Source: an uncultured Clostridia bacterium (lineage in GTDB: Bacteria; Bacillota; Clostridia; TANB77; CAG-508). Taken from it: DNA of 34,422 bases. The DNA is taken from positions 1 through 34,422 of the forward strand of contig CALXJT010000013.1 in NCBI GenBank assembly GCA_944388695.1, in the 5' to 3' direction. The notes beneath the pieces were generated by a model. The model searched no databases. It was not told the origin of the DNA and saw only the letters and a program-made list of their open reading frames with translations. Every line of letters begins with the position of its first letter. Within the stretch, counting starts at the first letter, position 1. Position numbers and translations under genes: made by a program. Shown here piece by piece: positions 23,747-33,177 of the stretch.

Positions 23747-25081
23747 CTATTGTAAATTTTCTTCAAAATATTTTTCTATATCGAAAGTCTCATCATTATA
23801 TGTCATCATATAATATTTTTCTCCACCACTTATTGTTAAATATGCATCATCTAATGCTGTTCTTACAATCTCATTTCCAGATTTATCGACTAAACCATAT
23901 TTATTATCCTTACGAACTATTACTACCTCATAGTCTGGTATTACCAATAAATTCATTGCATCTCTTTTTCCAGAAGCTATATATCCTAAATTATCATATT
24001 TGAACTCTACTATTTGTTTTCCTGTTGTATCAAAAAATCCCCAATAATTATCTTTCTTTACTGGAATTAAATTACCCACTAATATAAATTTATTTTTAAT
24101 TTCATTATTAGAAAATTGTGTTACATCAATTCCAATCTGATCATATTCTATATGAATTTTTATATTTCCGTCTATATCTATCATTCCACTCTTTCCATCT
24201 CGTTTTGCAAGATATAGTCCTGCATCACTATCCATTAATTCTAGTGAATCATATAAAATTTGGATTTTTAATTCTCCTGTATTTGATAAAACACCAACTT
24301 TATTATTACTTTTTACTAAAAAGTTATTTGTATTCTCCAAATATTCTATGCCATCATATTTAGGTTCTATTATTGTTTCACCTGTAGTTGGATTTATAAC
24401 ACCAAATTTATTATCTTTTTTTACTACAAGCATATTATTTAAAACTGCTTTATAGTTATCAAAATTTTCCTCAATTCCTGTATATCCATAATCTAATACT
24501 GAATTTGTATAAGTTTGGATTAAATATGACATTGTATAAATATATACTCTATTTGTATCTTTATTATATGTAAATGTCGCATTAAATGCTTTTGGAATAC
24601 CCTCTTGAGACATATATAATTTACCATCTGTAGCTTTTATTGGTTTACTCAAGTAAAAATATTCGTAATTCTCACCTGTTGAAGATGTAGAATTCAATTT
24701 TAATTTATATATTGTATTAGAATTCAATGAAAAACTAGCTACTTCATCTTCACTTTGTATATAACATTTACTTCTGTCTTCTGACAAATCATTATAGTCT
24801 CCACTATAACTTTCATATCCAAAATATGTTGCTATATCTCTAATTGGAACATATATTGTTCCATCACTATCAAACTGTAATAAATTCTTAATCTCTGGAC
24901 TAACTTGACCATTAAAATATACTTTAAGTTGACTTTCTTGGATATAATACATTGCTATTCCTATTCCTATGATTGCTATTACTACAATTATTATAATCGC
25001 TAAAACAATCCTTGTTATTAACTTAGTATTATCTTTTTTTGTTTTTTGTTTTTGTGCAAAACTTTCATCAATAATATTCAT
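23747..25081 (-). CDS. WG-repeat membrane protein with a copper-amine-oxidase-N-like domain
   Basis: 444 aa. A membrane helix at about residues 24-46 is followed by a segment like the copper amine oxidase N-terminal (stalk) domain, about 52-165 (VYFNGQVSPEIK, IYVPIRDIATYFGYE). Then come about five WG-type repeats of ~35-45 residues, such as DNKFGVINPTTGETIIEPKY, DNYWGFFDTTGKQIVEFKYD and DNKYGLVDKSGNEIV. It is probably outside the membrane as a wall- or ligand-binding protein; no enzyme motif is seen. I chose the ATG at 25079-25081, with GGGGGAGG 8 bases upstream; the ATG six codons earlier overlaps that site. It lies 20 bases after tgt and about 90 before spoIIP, so all may be one transcript. 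Confidence 0.85.
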   Translation of the reverse strand: MNIIDESFAQKQKTKKDNTKLITRIVLAIIIIVVIAIIGIGIAMYYIQESQLKVYFNGQVSPEIKNLLQFDSDGTIYVPIRDIATYFGYESYSGDYNDLSEDRSKCYIQSEDEVASFSLNSNTIYKLKLNSTSSTGENYEYFYLSKPIKATDGKLYMSQEGIPKAFNATFTYNKDTNRVYIYTMSYLIQTYTNSVLDYGYTGIEENFDNYKAVLNNMLVVKKDNKFGVINPTTGETIIEPKYDGIEYLENTNNFLVKSNNKVGVLSNTGELKIQILYDSLELMDSDAGLYLAKRDGKSGMIDIDGNIKIHIEYDQIGIDVTQFSNNEIKNKFILVGNLIPVKKDNYWGFFDTTGKQIVEFKYDNLGYIASGKRDAMNLLVIPDYEVVIVRKDNKYGLVDKSGNEIVRTALDDAYLTISGGEKYYMMTYNDETFDIEKYFEENLQ

Positions 25082-25101
25082 TTGTATTACCTCCCCCAAA
25101 A

Positions 25102-26238
<1,137 letters not shown>

Positions 26239-26280
26239 TCATAAATATTTTAAATTATAAAAAATAATACTAATATATAT

Positions 26281-27303
26281 CTAACAAATAAACATAGCAT
26301 CGCCAAAACTAAAAAATCTATATTTTTCTTTAACAGCCTCATTATAAGCCTTCATAATATAGTCTTTTCCAGCAAAAGCTGAAACAAGCATCAACAATGT
26401 TGATTGTGGCAAATGGAAATTAGTAATCAGACCATCTAAACATTTAAACTCATATCCCGGATAAATAAAAATTCCAGTATCAGCTTCAGTTTCTCTAACT
26501 AATCCATTCTCATCTGCTATTGTTTCTAGAACTCTACAAGAAGTTGTTCCAACAGCTATTACTCTTCCTCCTGATTTTTTTGTTTCATTTATCTTATCCA
26601 CATCTTCCTGTTTAATATAAAAATGTTCTGTATGCATTTGATGTTTTTCCACCTCATCTTCTTTTACAGGTCTAAAAGTTCCTATTCCCACATGTAGTGT
26701 AACATTTGCAATTTTCACACCCTTCTCCTGAATTTTTTGCAATAATTCAGGTGTAAAATGTAACCCTGCTGTTGGTGCTGCAGCTGACCCTTCATATTTT
26801 GCATATACAGTTTGATATCTATCATTATCTTTTAATTCTTCATGTATATATGGTGGCAAAGGCATCAAACCAATCTTATCTAATATCTCATTAAAAATCC
26901 CTTCATAATGAAACTCTACTTTTCTTGTACCACCTGGCATTACATCTAATATATCTGCTATTAAAATTCCATCACCAAAAATAACTTTTGTTCCGATATG
27001 AAGTTTATTCCCAGGTCTTACAATTGTTTCCCAAATATCACCTTCTATATTATTTAAAAGTAAAAATTCCACATGTGCTCCTGTCTCTTTCTTTCCATAG
27101 ATTCTCGCAGGAATTACTTTAGTATTATTTCTAACTAAACAATCACCTGGTTCTAAATAATCAATTATATCCTTAAACTTTTTATGTTCAATTGTTTTTA
27201 TTTTTCTATCCAAAACCATAAGTCTTGATTCATCTCTTTTTTCAATTGGAACTTGAGCAATCAATTTCTCTGGTAAATCATAATTAAATTCTGAAACTTT
27301 CAT
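26281..27303 (-). CDS. queA: S-adenosylmethionine:tRNA ribosyltransferase-isomerase
   Basis: 340 aa, the normal length. It transfers and rearranges the ribose of S-adenosylmethionine onto preQ1-tRNA to make epoxyqueuosine, acting right after Tgt. The start [17 protein letters not shown], the segments [19 protein letters not shown] and [13 protein letters not shown], and the end [20 protein letters not shown] are characteristic. I chose the ATG at 27301-27303 because GAGGAGG is 5 bases upstream. A longer frame reaches back 22 codons, but it only translates a family A palindrome and should not be used. First gene of a queA-tgt-(WG protein)-spoIIP series. Confidence 0.97.
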   Translation of the reverse strand: MKVSEFNYDLPEKLIAQVPIEKRDESRLMVLDRKIKTIEHKKFKDIIDYLEPGDCLVRNNTKVIPARIYGKKETGAHVEFLLLNNIEGDIWETIVRPGNKLHIGTKVIFGDGILIADILDVMPGGTRKVEFHYEGIFNEILDKIGLMPLPPYIHEELKDNDRYQTVYAKYEGSAAAPTAGLHFTPELLQKIQEKGVKIANVTLHVGIGTFRPVKEDEVEKHQMHTEHFYIKQEDVDKINETKKSGGRVIAVGTTSCRVLETIADENGLVRETEADTGIFIYPGYEFKCLDGLITNFHLPQSTLLMLVSAFAGKDYIMKAYNEAVKEKYRFFSFGDAMFIC

Positions 27304-27332
27304 TTTTGCCTCCTCTGGCGAACAAATAGGGT

Positions 27333-27362
27333 CGAACATTGGGGACACTCCATTTTGTTCGG
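27333..27362. repeat. Palindromic dispersed repeat, family A, copy 3
   Basis: Reads CGAACATTGGGGACACTCC then ATTTTGTTCGG on the plus strand, with CGAACA/TGTTCG arms. It lies just upstream of the queA ribosome site and is in the same orientation as copy 4. Confidence 0.75.
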
Positions 27363-27402
27363 AAATCATTTTGAAAACATTTTAGAATTTCTTTCTTGAT
27401 TT

Positions 27403-27432
27403 CCGAACATTAGGGACACACTTTTTTGTTCG
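27403..27432. repeat. Palindromic dispersed repeat, family A, copy 4
   Basis: Reads CGAACATTAGGGACACAC then TTTTTTGTTCG, the closest relative of copy 3 (about 25 of 30 bases equal), 70 bp further on in direct orientation. GAAATC after copy 3 and GATTTC before copy 4 form a further inverted pair. Confidence 0.75.
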
Positions 27433-27584
27433 ATTATCTAAAATCTATTCATTAAATAATCTCAAAACTCTTTATTATTCGCTTATTTGCACTCCTCATA
27501 ATGGATGATGGACAACAAATAAAACCCTTTATTCACCTATTTTAATTTCATTTGATATTAATAATTTATCCAAATCTTCATTTT

Positions 27585-27665
27585 TAATAATAGTTTTATA
27601 TGAACCTATATTCTCTATAAGTTATAATATTATACTATTTTTAGTAAATTATCTATATCTTGTAT
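27585..27665 (-). pseudogene. Decayed fragment resembling the thioesterase 5' region
   Basis: The 20 bases ATATGAACCTATATTCTCTA at 27598-27617 are identical to 20632-20651 in the acyl-ACP thioesterase gene, and similarity continues for about 40 more bases with small gaps (both read roughly GATAATCTACTAAAAA on the minus strand). Here the frame is broken by stops. Beyond the ENIGSY-coding part the sequence differs from the intact gene. It is best explained as the relic of a second thioesterase-like gene or of a partial duplication. The rest of 27433-27745 has no gene I can support. Confidence 0.5.
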
Positions 27666-27749
27666 AGTTAATTTTTTTATAGGTTACTTCATGAAATAAT
27701 TTGCCTAAATCATATATTAGATATATTCTAAACTTTTATAAATTCATGT

Positions 27750-27781
27750 CCGAACAAAATGGCGTGTCCCAAAAATTCGCC
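27750..27781. repeat. Palindromic dispersed repeat, family A, copy 5
   Basis: Reads CCGAACAAAATGGCGTGTCC then CAAAAATTCGC, differing from copy 1 at only a few positions over 32 bp and lying in the same orientation as copy 1. It stands about 65 bp past the pnp stop. The DNA between it and pnp has further broken CGAA/TTCG pieces. Confidence 0.75.
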
Positions 27782-27845
27782 AAAAATCCGGAAAACTTTC
27801 GGGAAATTTTCAAAAAATTCTGTCAAGAATTTGCCAAATGTTCGT

Positions 27846-29972
27846 TTATTCTTCATTTTCATCCTTATTTTCTACTAAATCTTTCATTGTTAGATTAATT
27901 CTACCTTGTTCATCAATATCTGTAACTCTAACTGTTACTTTATCACCAACATGAAGAACATCTTCTACATTTTTGATTCTTTCTTTAGAAATTTTAGAAA
28001 TATGAAGTAATCCTTCTTTGCCTGCACATCCTAAATCTATAAATGCCCCAAATGGTGCTATTTTTATAACTTCTCCATAATAGATTCCATTTACTTCTAC
28101 TTCTCTTACTATATCCTCAATCATTTCTAGTGCCTCTTGTGCTTTTTCTTGATTGTTTGAATATATAAATACTTGTCCGTCTTCTTCTATGTCTATTTTT
28201 ACACCTGTTTCATCTATTATTTTGTTGATAGTTTTTCCTCCTGTACCAATTACATCTTTGATTTTCTCTATTTTAATTTGTGTTGTAACAATTCTAGGTG
28301 CATATTTTGAAATTTCATCTCTTGGTTTTGAAATTACTGGTAGCATAACATCTTCTAATATATGTTTTCTTGCTATTCTTGTTCTTTCAAATGCTTCTTT
28401 TATAATTTCATATGATAATCCGTCAGCTTTAATGTCAACTTGAATAGCTGTGATACCTTTTTCTGTTCCTCCTACTTTAAAATCCATATCTCCAAAGAAA
28501 TCTTCTAGTCCTTGAATATCTGTTAACATTACATAGTCATTTTCATCTTCTGGATTTGTAACAAGTCCTGTTGAAATACCTGCAACTGGTCTCTTGATTG
28601 GAACTCCTGCATCCATTAATGCTAGAGTACTACCACAAATACTAGCTTGTGATGTTGAACCATTTGAAGATAATACTTCTGATACAACTCTAATTGCATA
28701 TGGGAATTCAGATTCACTTGGAAGTACTGGAACTAATGCTTTTTCTGCTAATGCTCCATGACCAATTTCTCTTCTTCCTGGTCCTCTTGATGGTCTAGCT
28801 TCTCCAACACTGTAGCTAGGGAAATTATATTGATGCATATATCTTTTTGTTTCTTCTGTATCTATTCCATCTAATGATTGTTCTTCACTCATCATTCCTA
28901 GTGTAGCTACAGAAAGTACTTGTGTTTGACCTCTTGTGAATAAAGCACTTCCATGTACACGTGGTAATAATCCTACTTCACATGATAGTGGTCTTATCTC
29001 ATCAATTGCTCTTCCATCAACTCTTTTATGCTCGTAAAAAATCATATCTCTTACACATTTCTTTTCTACTTTATATACAGCTTCTCCTAAATCTGATGTA
29101 TGTTCTTCTGCTAATTCTTCTCCGAATTTTTCTGTATAATCTGCAATAATTTTATCTGTTAATTTAGATACATTTTCATCTCTAATTTCTTTGTCAACTT
29201 CTTGTACTGCTTCTTTCATTTCTTCTTCATAATTTTCTAAAACAAATTTATATACATCTTCATCAACTGCAAAAGATTTATATTCAAATTTTGGTTTTCC
29301 TATTTCTTCTTTCATTTTTTCTATAAAAGCACAGATTTTTTTGATTTCTTTATGTCCTTCTTCAATTGCTTCTAACATAACATCATCTGGAACTTCATTT
29401 GCACCAGCTTCTATCATTGCTATTTTTTCTTGTGTTCCAGCAACTGTTAATGTTAAATCACTAATTTTTCTTTGTTCTTCTGTAGGATTTATAACGATTT
29501 TTCCATCTACTAAACCTACATTAACTGCAGCTGTTGGCCCTCCAAAAGGTATATCTGAAATTGAAAGTGCAGCTGAAGCTCCTATCATTGCAGCAATTTC
29601 AGGTGAATTATCTTGTTCTACTGATAATACTGTTGCAACAACTACTACATCATTTCTAAAGTCCTTTGGAAATAATGGTCTTAAAGGTCTATCAATTGCT
29701 CTTGATGTTAAAATTGCCTTATCTGATGGTTTTCCTTCTCTTTTTGTATATGAACCTGGTATTTTACCAACTGCATATAATTTTTCTTCATAATCTACTG
29801 AAAGTGGGAAAAAGTCAATTCCATCTCTTGGCTCTTTTGAAGCTGTTACATTTACTATAACACATGTATCTCCATATCTAACTAATACACTTCCATTGGC
29901 AAGTCCTGCCATTTTTCCTGTTTCAAATGTCAATTTTCTTCCTGCTAATTCTGTTTCATAAACTTTAAACAT
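27846..29972 (-). CDS. pnp: Polyribonucleotide nucleotidyltransferase (PNPase)
   Basis: 708 aa. Degrades RNA 3' to 5' with phosphate, and can add tails in reverse. Order of domains: RNase PH-like 1 (MAGLANGSVLVRYGDT), helical linker, RNase PH-like 2 (EIGHGALAEKALVPVLP, SNGSTSQASICGSTLALMDA), KH domain with VIGTGGKTINKI (near 560) and S1 domain with APFGAFIDLG. It ends soon after S1, the normal length. GGAG lies about 11 bases before the ATG. rpsO is directly upstream, as in most bacteria, but a terminator (30123-30152) separates them, so pnp may also have its own promoter. Confidence 0.98.
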   Translation of the reverse strand: MFKVYETELAGRKLTFETGKMAGLANGSVLVRYGDTCVIVNVTASKEPRDGIDFFPLSVDYEEKLYAVGKIPGSYTKREGKPSDKAILTSRAIDRPLRPLFPKDFRNDVVVVATVLSVEQDNSPEIAAMIGASAALSISDIPFGGPTAAVNVGLVDGKIVINPTEEQRKISDLTLTVAGTQEKIAMIEAGANEVPDDVMLEAIEEGHKEIKKICAFIEKMKEEIGKPKFEYKSFAVDEDVYKFVLENYEEEMKEAVQEVDKEIRDENVSKLTDKIIADYTEKFGEELAEEHTSDLGEAVYKVEKKCVRDMIFYEHKRVDGRAIDEIRPLSCEVGLLPRVHGSALFTRGQTQVLSVATLGMMSEEQSLDGIDTEETKRYMHQYNFPSYSVGEARPSRGPGRREIGHGALAEKALVPVLPSESEFPYAIRVVSEVLSSNGSTSQASICGSTLALMDAGVPIKRPVAGISTGLVTNPEDENDYVMLTDIQGLEDFFGDMDFKVGGTEKGITAIQVDIKADGLSYEIIKEAFERTRIARKHILEDVMLPVISKPRDEISKYAPRIVTTQIKIEKIKDVIGTGGKTINKIIDETGVKIDIEEDGQVFIYSNNQEKAQEALEMIEDIVREVEVNGIYYGEVIKIAPFGAFIDLGCAGKEGLLHISKISKERIKNVEDVLHVGDKVTVRVTDIDEQGRINLTMKDLVENKDENEE

Positions 29973-30018
29973 AAATAAATCTCTCCTTTTTTCTAAATTT
30001 GCACCAAAATATTTTTTT

Positions 30019-30114
30019 ATTTACTTTGACAAATTTAGATTGTAACCTCTACTATATCTTAATATTTTAAAACATAGTACAAGCTACTTACCTAAATTTT
30101 TATTCAAAGTAAAT
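30019..30114. repeat. Long-range inverted repeat between rpsO and pnp
   Basis: ATTTACTTTGA and AAATTTAG in the left arm (30019-30038) match the complement of the right arm (30092-30114) with a small bulge, around a ~53-base loop. In an rpsO-pnp read-through RNA it would fold upstream of pnp. In Escherichia coli the pnp leader hairpin is an autoregulation site; a similar role here is only a possibility. Confidence 0.5.
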
Positions 30115-30122
30115 CCCATAAA

Positions 30123-30152
30123 AGCCTATGCCAATTTATTTAAGCATAGGCT
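30123..30152 (-). terminator. rpsO terminator
   Basis: AGCCTATGC (30123-30131) pairs perfectly with GCATAGGCT (30144-30152). On the minus strand it is followed by TTTTATGG. It starts about 10 bases past the rpsO stop. Confidence 0.8.
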
Positions 30153-30161
30153 CTTATTATT

Positions 30162-30425
30162 CTATTTTCTTAATCCTAATTTTTCAACAATGTCTCTGTA
30201 TCTTTGAACATCTCTTTTAGCTAAATAGTTTAATAAGTTTCTTCTTTTTCCAACCATTTTTAAAAGACCTCTTCTTGAATGGTTGTCTTTTACATGAACT
30301 TTTAAGTGTTCTGTTAATTCATTGATTCTTTCTGTTAAAAGAGCTATTTGAACTTCTGGTGAACCAGTATCATTTTCTTCTCTTTTATATGTTGAAATAA
30401 TTTCTTGTTTTCTTTCCTTTGTCAT
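30162..30425 (-). CDS. rpsO: Ribosomal protein S15
   Basis: 87 aa, one of the primary 16S rRNA binders of the small subunit platform. The sequence is textbook: [20 protein letters not shown], then [19 protein letters not shown] and [20 protein letters not shown]. The ATG has AGGAGG 8 bases upstream. It has its own promoter (30515-30543), giving a leader of about 80 bases. That leader holds a small GCTTT/AAAGC hairpin; S15 often represses its own translation through such leaders, but I cannot match it to a known class. Confidence 0.98.
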   Translation of the reverse strand: MTKERKQEIISTYKREENDTGSPEVQIALLTERINELTEHLKVHVKDNHSRRGLLKMVGKRRNLLNYLAKRDVQRYRDIVEKLGLRK

Positions 30426-30514
30426 ATTTTACACCTCCTATATTCTTTATACCTAAAACTGAGCTAAAGATTGGTGCTTTCTTAAAGCTAAGTAAAAGGT
30501 TTTTTAACATTGTT

Positions 30515-30543
30515 ATTTTACTATATTTTTTTAATTTTTTCAA
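30515..30543 (-). promoter_or_regulatory. rpsO promoter
   Basis: Minus-strand TTGAAA (30538-30543), 17-bp spacer and TAAAAT (30515-30520), about 90 bp before the rpsO ATG. Confidence 0.7.
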
Positions 30544-30644
30544 GTACTTTTCAAGATTTTTTTGGCTATATTTAAAGATTTTTTTGTTCTATATTGCTAA
30601 ACTTTTAAAATTTCCCTTTAAAGTTTTTTATTTATAAAAAATAA

Positions 30645-30706
30645 GTTACTATTCAATTCTATATATTTCGTCATCTTTCGAAATATATTCAGAAATGAAT
30701 AGTAAC
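30645..30706 (-). terminator. pfkA terminator, long two-part hairpin
   Basis: An 11-bp outer stem (GTTACTATTCA, 30645-30655, with 30696-30706) and a 10-bp inner stem (ATATATTTCG, 30661-30670, with 30679-30688) are both perfect, separated by an internal loop. On the minus strand a T6 run follows. It begins 14 bases past the pfkA stop. Confidence 0.85.
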
Positions 30707-30719
30707 AAAAATATATAAA

Positions 30720-31865
30720 TTAGTCTCCTAAATTAATCCCTACACTTCTAGCAGTTTTTACTAAATCATCATCCATTGTAACTTTTCTTTGATTACTTTC
30801 AGCAGTATTTCCAGAAACTGCTCCTATTTTCTTATTATTTCCTACAACATCTTCTAAAGAAACGTAGTCTAATTTTCCATTTTTAATTACTGTTAAAGTA
30901 CCAAATTTTCCTTCCATAGCAAGTTGCATTGCTTTAGTTCCATATTTTGTAGAAAGCACTCTATCAAAAGCTGTTGGTGTTCCACCTCTTTGCATATAAC
31001 CTAATGTTGTATTTCTTGCTTCTAAACCTGTTAAAGCTTCTAATTGTTTTGCAACTTTTGGTCCTACACCACCTAATTTAGTATTATCTACACCTTTTCC
31101 GTTATCTCTTTCTCCTTCTTTTGTAATTTTTCCACCTTTTGGCATAGCTCCTTCTGCAACAACTACAACACTAAAATTCTTTCCTCTTTTTTGTCTATTT
31201 TTTATTTTTTCAGCAACTCTCTCAATATCATATGGTATTTCTGGTATTAATGCAACATCTGCTCCTCCAGCTATAGCTGACTCTAAAGCAATCCATCCTG
31301 CATATCTTCCCATAACTTCTAATACCATAATTCTATGATGTGTTTCACCTGTTGTATGAAGTCTATCTATAGCTTCCATTGCAACTGATACAGCTGTATT
31401 ATATCCAAAAGTTATTTCTGTACATGCAACATCATTATCTATTGTTTTAGGTACGCCTATAACATTTATTCCCTTAAGCATGAAATCTCTTGCTGATTTT
31501 TGAGTACCATCACCACCTAATGTAAATATACAATCAAATCCATCTTTCTTTACATTTTCTACACATATATCAGATAAATCCTTATATTCTACTTCTCCTT
31601 CTTCATTTATCACTTTATAATTAAAAACATTTGCATTTGTTGATGAACCAATAATAGAACCACCTTTAGGTAAAATTCCTTCTGCATTACCATTTTCAGC
31701 AGTACTTAATCTTACATAATCATTTTTAAGTAATCCATTATATCCATCAATAAATCCATAACATTCAACGTCACTATTTTCTGCAGTTTTTACTATTCCT
31801 CTAATAACTGCATTAAAACCTGCAACATCTCCTCCATTTGCTAAAATAGCAACTTTCTTAACCAT
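30720..31865 (-). CDS. pfkA: 6-phosphofructokinase
   Basis: 381 aa. Phosphorylates fructose 6-phosphate to the 1,6-bisphosphate. The nucleotide/diphosphate loop ANGGDVAGFNAVIRG is at residues 9-23, GGDGT at 117-121, and the catalytic segment PKTIDND at 139-145. The Gly in GGDG is the ATP-type residue (PPi enzymes have Asp there). The Lys in PKTIDND is the residue of PPi-type and mixed group III enzymes; the classical ATP-PFK has Gly. The longer length also fits group III rather than the ~320-aa classical form. I chose the ATG at 31863-31865, with AAGGAGG 7 bases upstream; an ATG 11 codons earlier has none. Its promoter (31984-32011) and a structured leader precede it. Confidence 0.95.
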   Translation of the reverse strand: MVKKVAILANGGDVAGFNAVIRGIVKTAENSDVECYGFIDGYNGLLKNDYVRLSTAENGNAEGILPKGGSIIGSSTNANVFNYKVINEEGEVEYKDLSDICVENVKKDGFDCIFTLGGDGTQKSARDFMLKGINVIGVPKTIDNDVACTEITFGYNTAVSVAMEAIDRLHTTGETHHRIMVLEVMGRYAGWIALESAIAGGADVALIPEIPYDIERVAEKIKNRQKRGKNFSVVVVAEGAMPKGGKITKEGERDNGKGVDNTKLGGVGPKVAKQLEALTGLEARNTTLGYMQRGGTPTAFDRVLSTKYGTKAMQLAMEGKFGTLTVIKNGKLDYVSLEDVVGNNKKIGAVSGNTAESNQRKVTMDDDLVKTARSVGINLGD

Positions 31866-31883
31866 ACTGATTCCTCCTTTATT

Positions 31884-31950
31884 CTCTTTATCAATCATTT
31901 TTACAATTGATAAAAGACTTATATAATTCTAAAATAATTATTTAAGTCTT
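31884..31950 (-). promoter_or_regulatory. Two-hairpin leader of pfkA, possible attenuator
   Basis: Within the 5' leader, read on the minus strand, a 15-bp stem with one mismatch (31950 down to 31914, AAGACTTAAATAATT with its partner) is followed by TTTTATC like a terminator. Right after it TTTATCAAT pairs with ATTGATAAA (down to about 31884), ending just before the ribosome site. The second stem uses the U-tract of the first. It could instead be leftover trmB termination. Confidence 0.45.
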
Positions 31951-31983
31951 ATTTTCTTATGTAGTTTTTGGCGCTACCCTTTT

Positions 31984-32011
31984 ATTATATCAATATTTTT
32001 AAAAAATACAA
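31984..32011 (-). promoter_or_regulatory. pfkA promoter
   Basis: Minus-strand TTGTAT (32006-32011), 16-bp spacer ending TGA, and TATAAT (31984-31989): an extended -10 promoter. The transcript would start near 31977, leaving a leader of about 110 bases. Confidence 0.75.
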
Positions 32012-32045
32012 CCCTTTTTAACTTTTTTCCTGGAAATTAATTCTC

Positions 32046-32708
32046 TTAATTATATTTAGCTATCAAAGCTTTAATATTAATTCCCTGTTCTGAAAACATT
32101 TTCTCATGTTCTGTTTCAATATTCCTCTCAAAAATAGGTTCACTATGTAAATCATAAGTCTTCTTTATAATTTCAAAACCAGTCTCTTTAAAATACATTA
32201 AACTTGAATTAAATAAATCATCATCATCTGTTTTAAAATATATTTCTCCTCCACTTTTTAAAAATTCTTTATATTTTTCTAGTTGTCTAGCATGAGTTAA
32301 TCTCTTTTTTCTATGTTTTCCTTTTGGCCATGGATTACAAAAATTAATATAAATTCTTTCTACTTCATCTTTTTTGTCTAAAATAAGTAAAATTCTTTCA
32401 ATATCAAATCTTGTAAGTAAAATATTTTCTGGTTCTAAATTCTTTTCTGCATAAACTGTCTCAACATTTCTTTTTGCAAGCCCTAACATTGCATCTACTA
32501 AATCAATAGCAATATAATTAATATTCATATTTGATGAAGCAAGCTCTGAAATAAATTGCCCTTTTCCACATCCAAGTTCAAGATGTAAAGGTAATTTTGG
32601 ATTTTTAAATTTTTCTTTCCATGCACCTTTTAGTTCTTCTGGATTATCAATATAAAATTCACTTGCTTCTAATTCTGGTCTTGCCCATTTTTTATAACGT
32701 ATTCTCAT
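32046..32708 (-). CDS. trmB: tRNA (guanine-N7-)-methyltransferase
   Basis: 220 aa. Methylates G46 in the tRNA variable loop using S-adenosylmethionine. The start [19 protein letters not shown]-binding [15 protein letters not shown], and the catalytic segment [19 protein letters not shown] are typical, and the length is normal. I chose the ATG at 32706-32708, with GAGG 10 bases upstream; the ATG three codons earlier stands only one base from that site. It is divergent from the RluA-type gene and followed by the pfkA promoter region. Confidence 0.96.
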   Translation of the reverse strand: MRIRYKKWARPELEASEFYIDNPEELKGAWKEKFKNPKLPLHLELGCGKGQFISELASSNMNINYIAIDLVDAMLGLAKRNVETVYAEKNLEPENILLTRFDIERILLILDKKDEVERIYINFCNPWPKGKHRKKRLTHARQLEKYKEFLKSGGEIYFKTDDDDLFNSSLMYFKETGFEIIKKTYDLHSEPIFERNIETEHEKMFSEQGINIKALIAKYN

Positions 32709-32787
32709 TAAAATCATTCCTCACTATTTTTTATTATAGAAAATTTATGCAATAATTTTACCATAAAATCCTTTCTAAATCAATATT

Positions 32788-32834
32788 TTTCAATCATTTG
32801 TAAATTAACATTTCAATCATTTACAAATTAATAT
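32788..32834. repeat. Two tandem copies of a 23-24-bp unit
   Basis: TTTCAATCATTTGTAAATTA and TTTCAATCATTTACAAATTA (each extended by a few matching bases) lie head to tail between trmB and the RluA-type gene, upstream of the latter's promoter. The rest of 32709-32890 shows nothing else. Confidence 0.6.
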
Positions 32835-32896
32835 TCCCTTACATTTGGAATTTAGCTTTTCTTTTGAAAGTTAATTTTAACAATTCATCTTATAAA

Positions 32897-32925
32897 TTGA
32901 CACAAATAAAAAAATATACTAAAAT
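32897..32925 (+). promoter_or_regulatory. Promoter of the RluA-type gene
   Basis: Perfect -35 TTGACA (32897-32902), 17-bp spacer and -10 TAAAAT (32920-32925). An AAGGAGG ribosome site follows at 32934-32940 and an ATG at 32949, so the intended start of the gene is 32949, not the later ATG at 33178. Confidence 0.85.
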
Positions 32926-32948
32926 ATTTTCACAAGGAGGCAAACTAC

Positions 32949-33177
32949 ATGTATTTAACATATAAACTTCGGAAAAGAAGATGAAAATAAAACTATAAAA
33001 GAAATCATAAAAATAAGATTTAAAATTTCAACAAGACTATTAAATAAATTAACTAGAGAAGGTCAAATCTATTTAGATGAGAAAAAATGTAACACCAGCC
33101 TTACTTACCCAATCAACAGTATACTTAAAATTGATTTATCTGAACCAGAAGATAATTCAAACATAATAGCCAAAAAA
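32949..33177 (+). pseudogene. 5' part of the RluA-type gene, separated by a frameshift
   Basis: The ATG at 32949 has AAGGAGG 8 bases upstream but reads only 11 codons (MYLTYKLRKRR) before TGA. One base out of step, the DNA from about 32965 encodes NFGKEDENKTIKEIIKIRFK, ISTRLLNKLTREGQIYLDEK and so on, an S4-like N-terminal domain typical of RluA enzymes. It runs in frame into the catalytic part. Removing one A from the AAA at 32964-32966 would restore a 296-codon gene. So this is either a single-base insertion in a short homopolymer or a sequence error. Confidence 0.75.

Noticed and set aside
27304-27369. N-terminal extension of queA by 22 codons
   Set aside because: It only translates a family A palindrome. 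The internal ATG at 27301-27303 has GAGGAGG and gives the normal QueA start.
27701-27898. 65-codon plus-strand reading frame
   Set aside because: It starts in AT-rich DNA, reads through a family A repeat and runs antisense into the end of pnp. It has no ribosome site.
29341-29793. 150-codon plus-strand reading frame inside pnp
   Set aside because: It is the antisense shadow of a conserved PNPase frame, with no promoter or ribosome site. The same applies to the other long plus-strand frames opposite metG, queA and the DUF4116-type gene.
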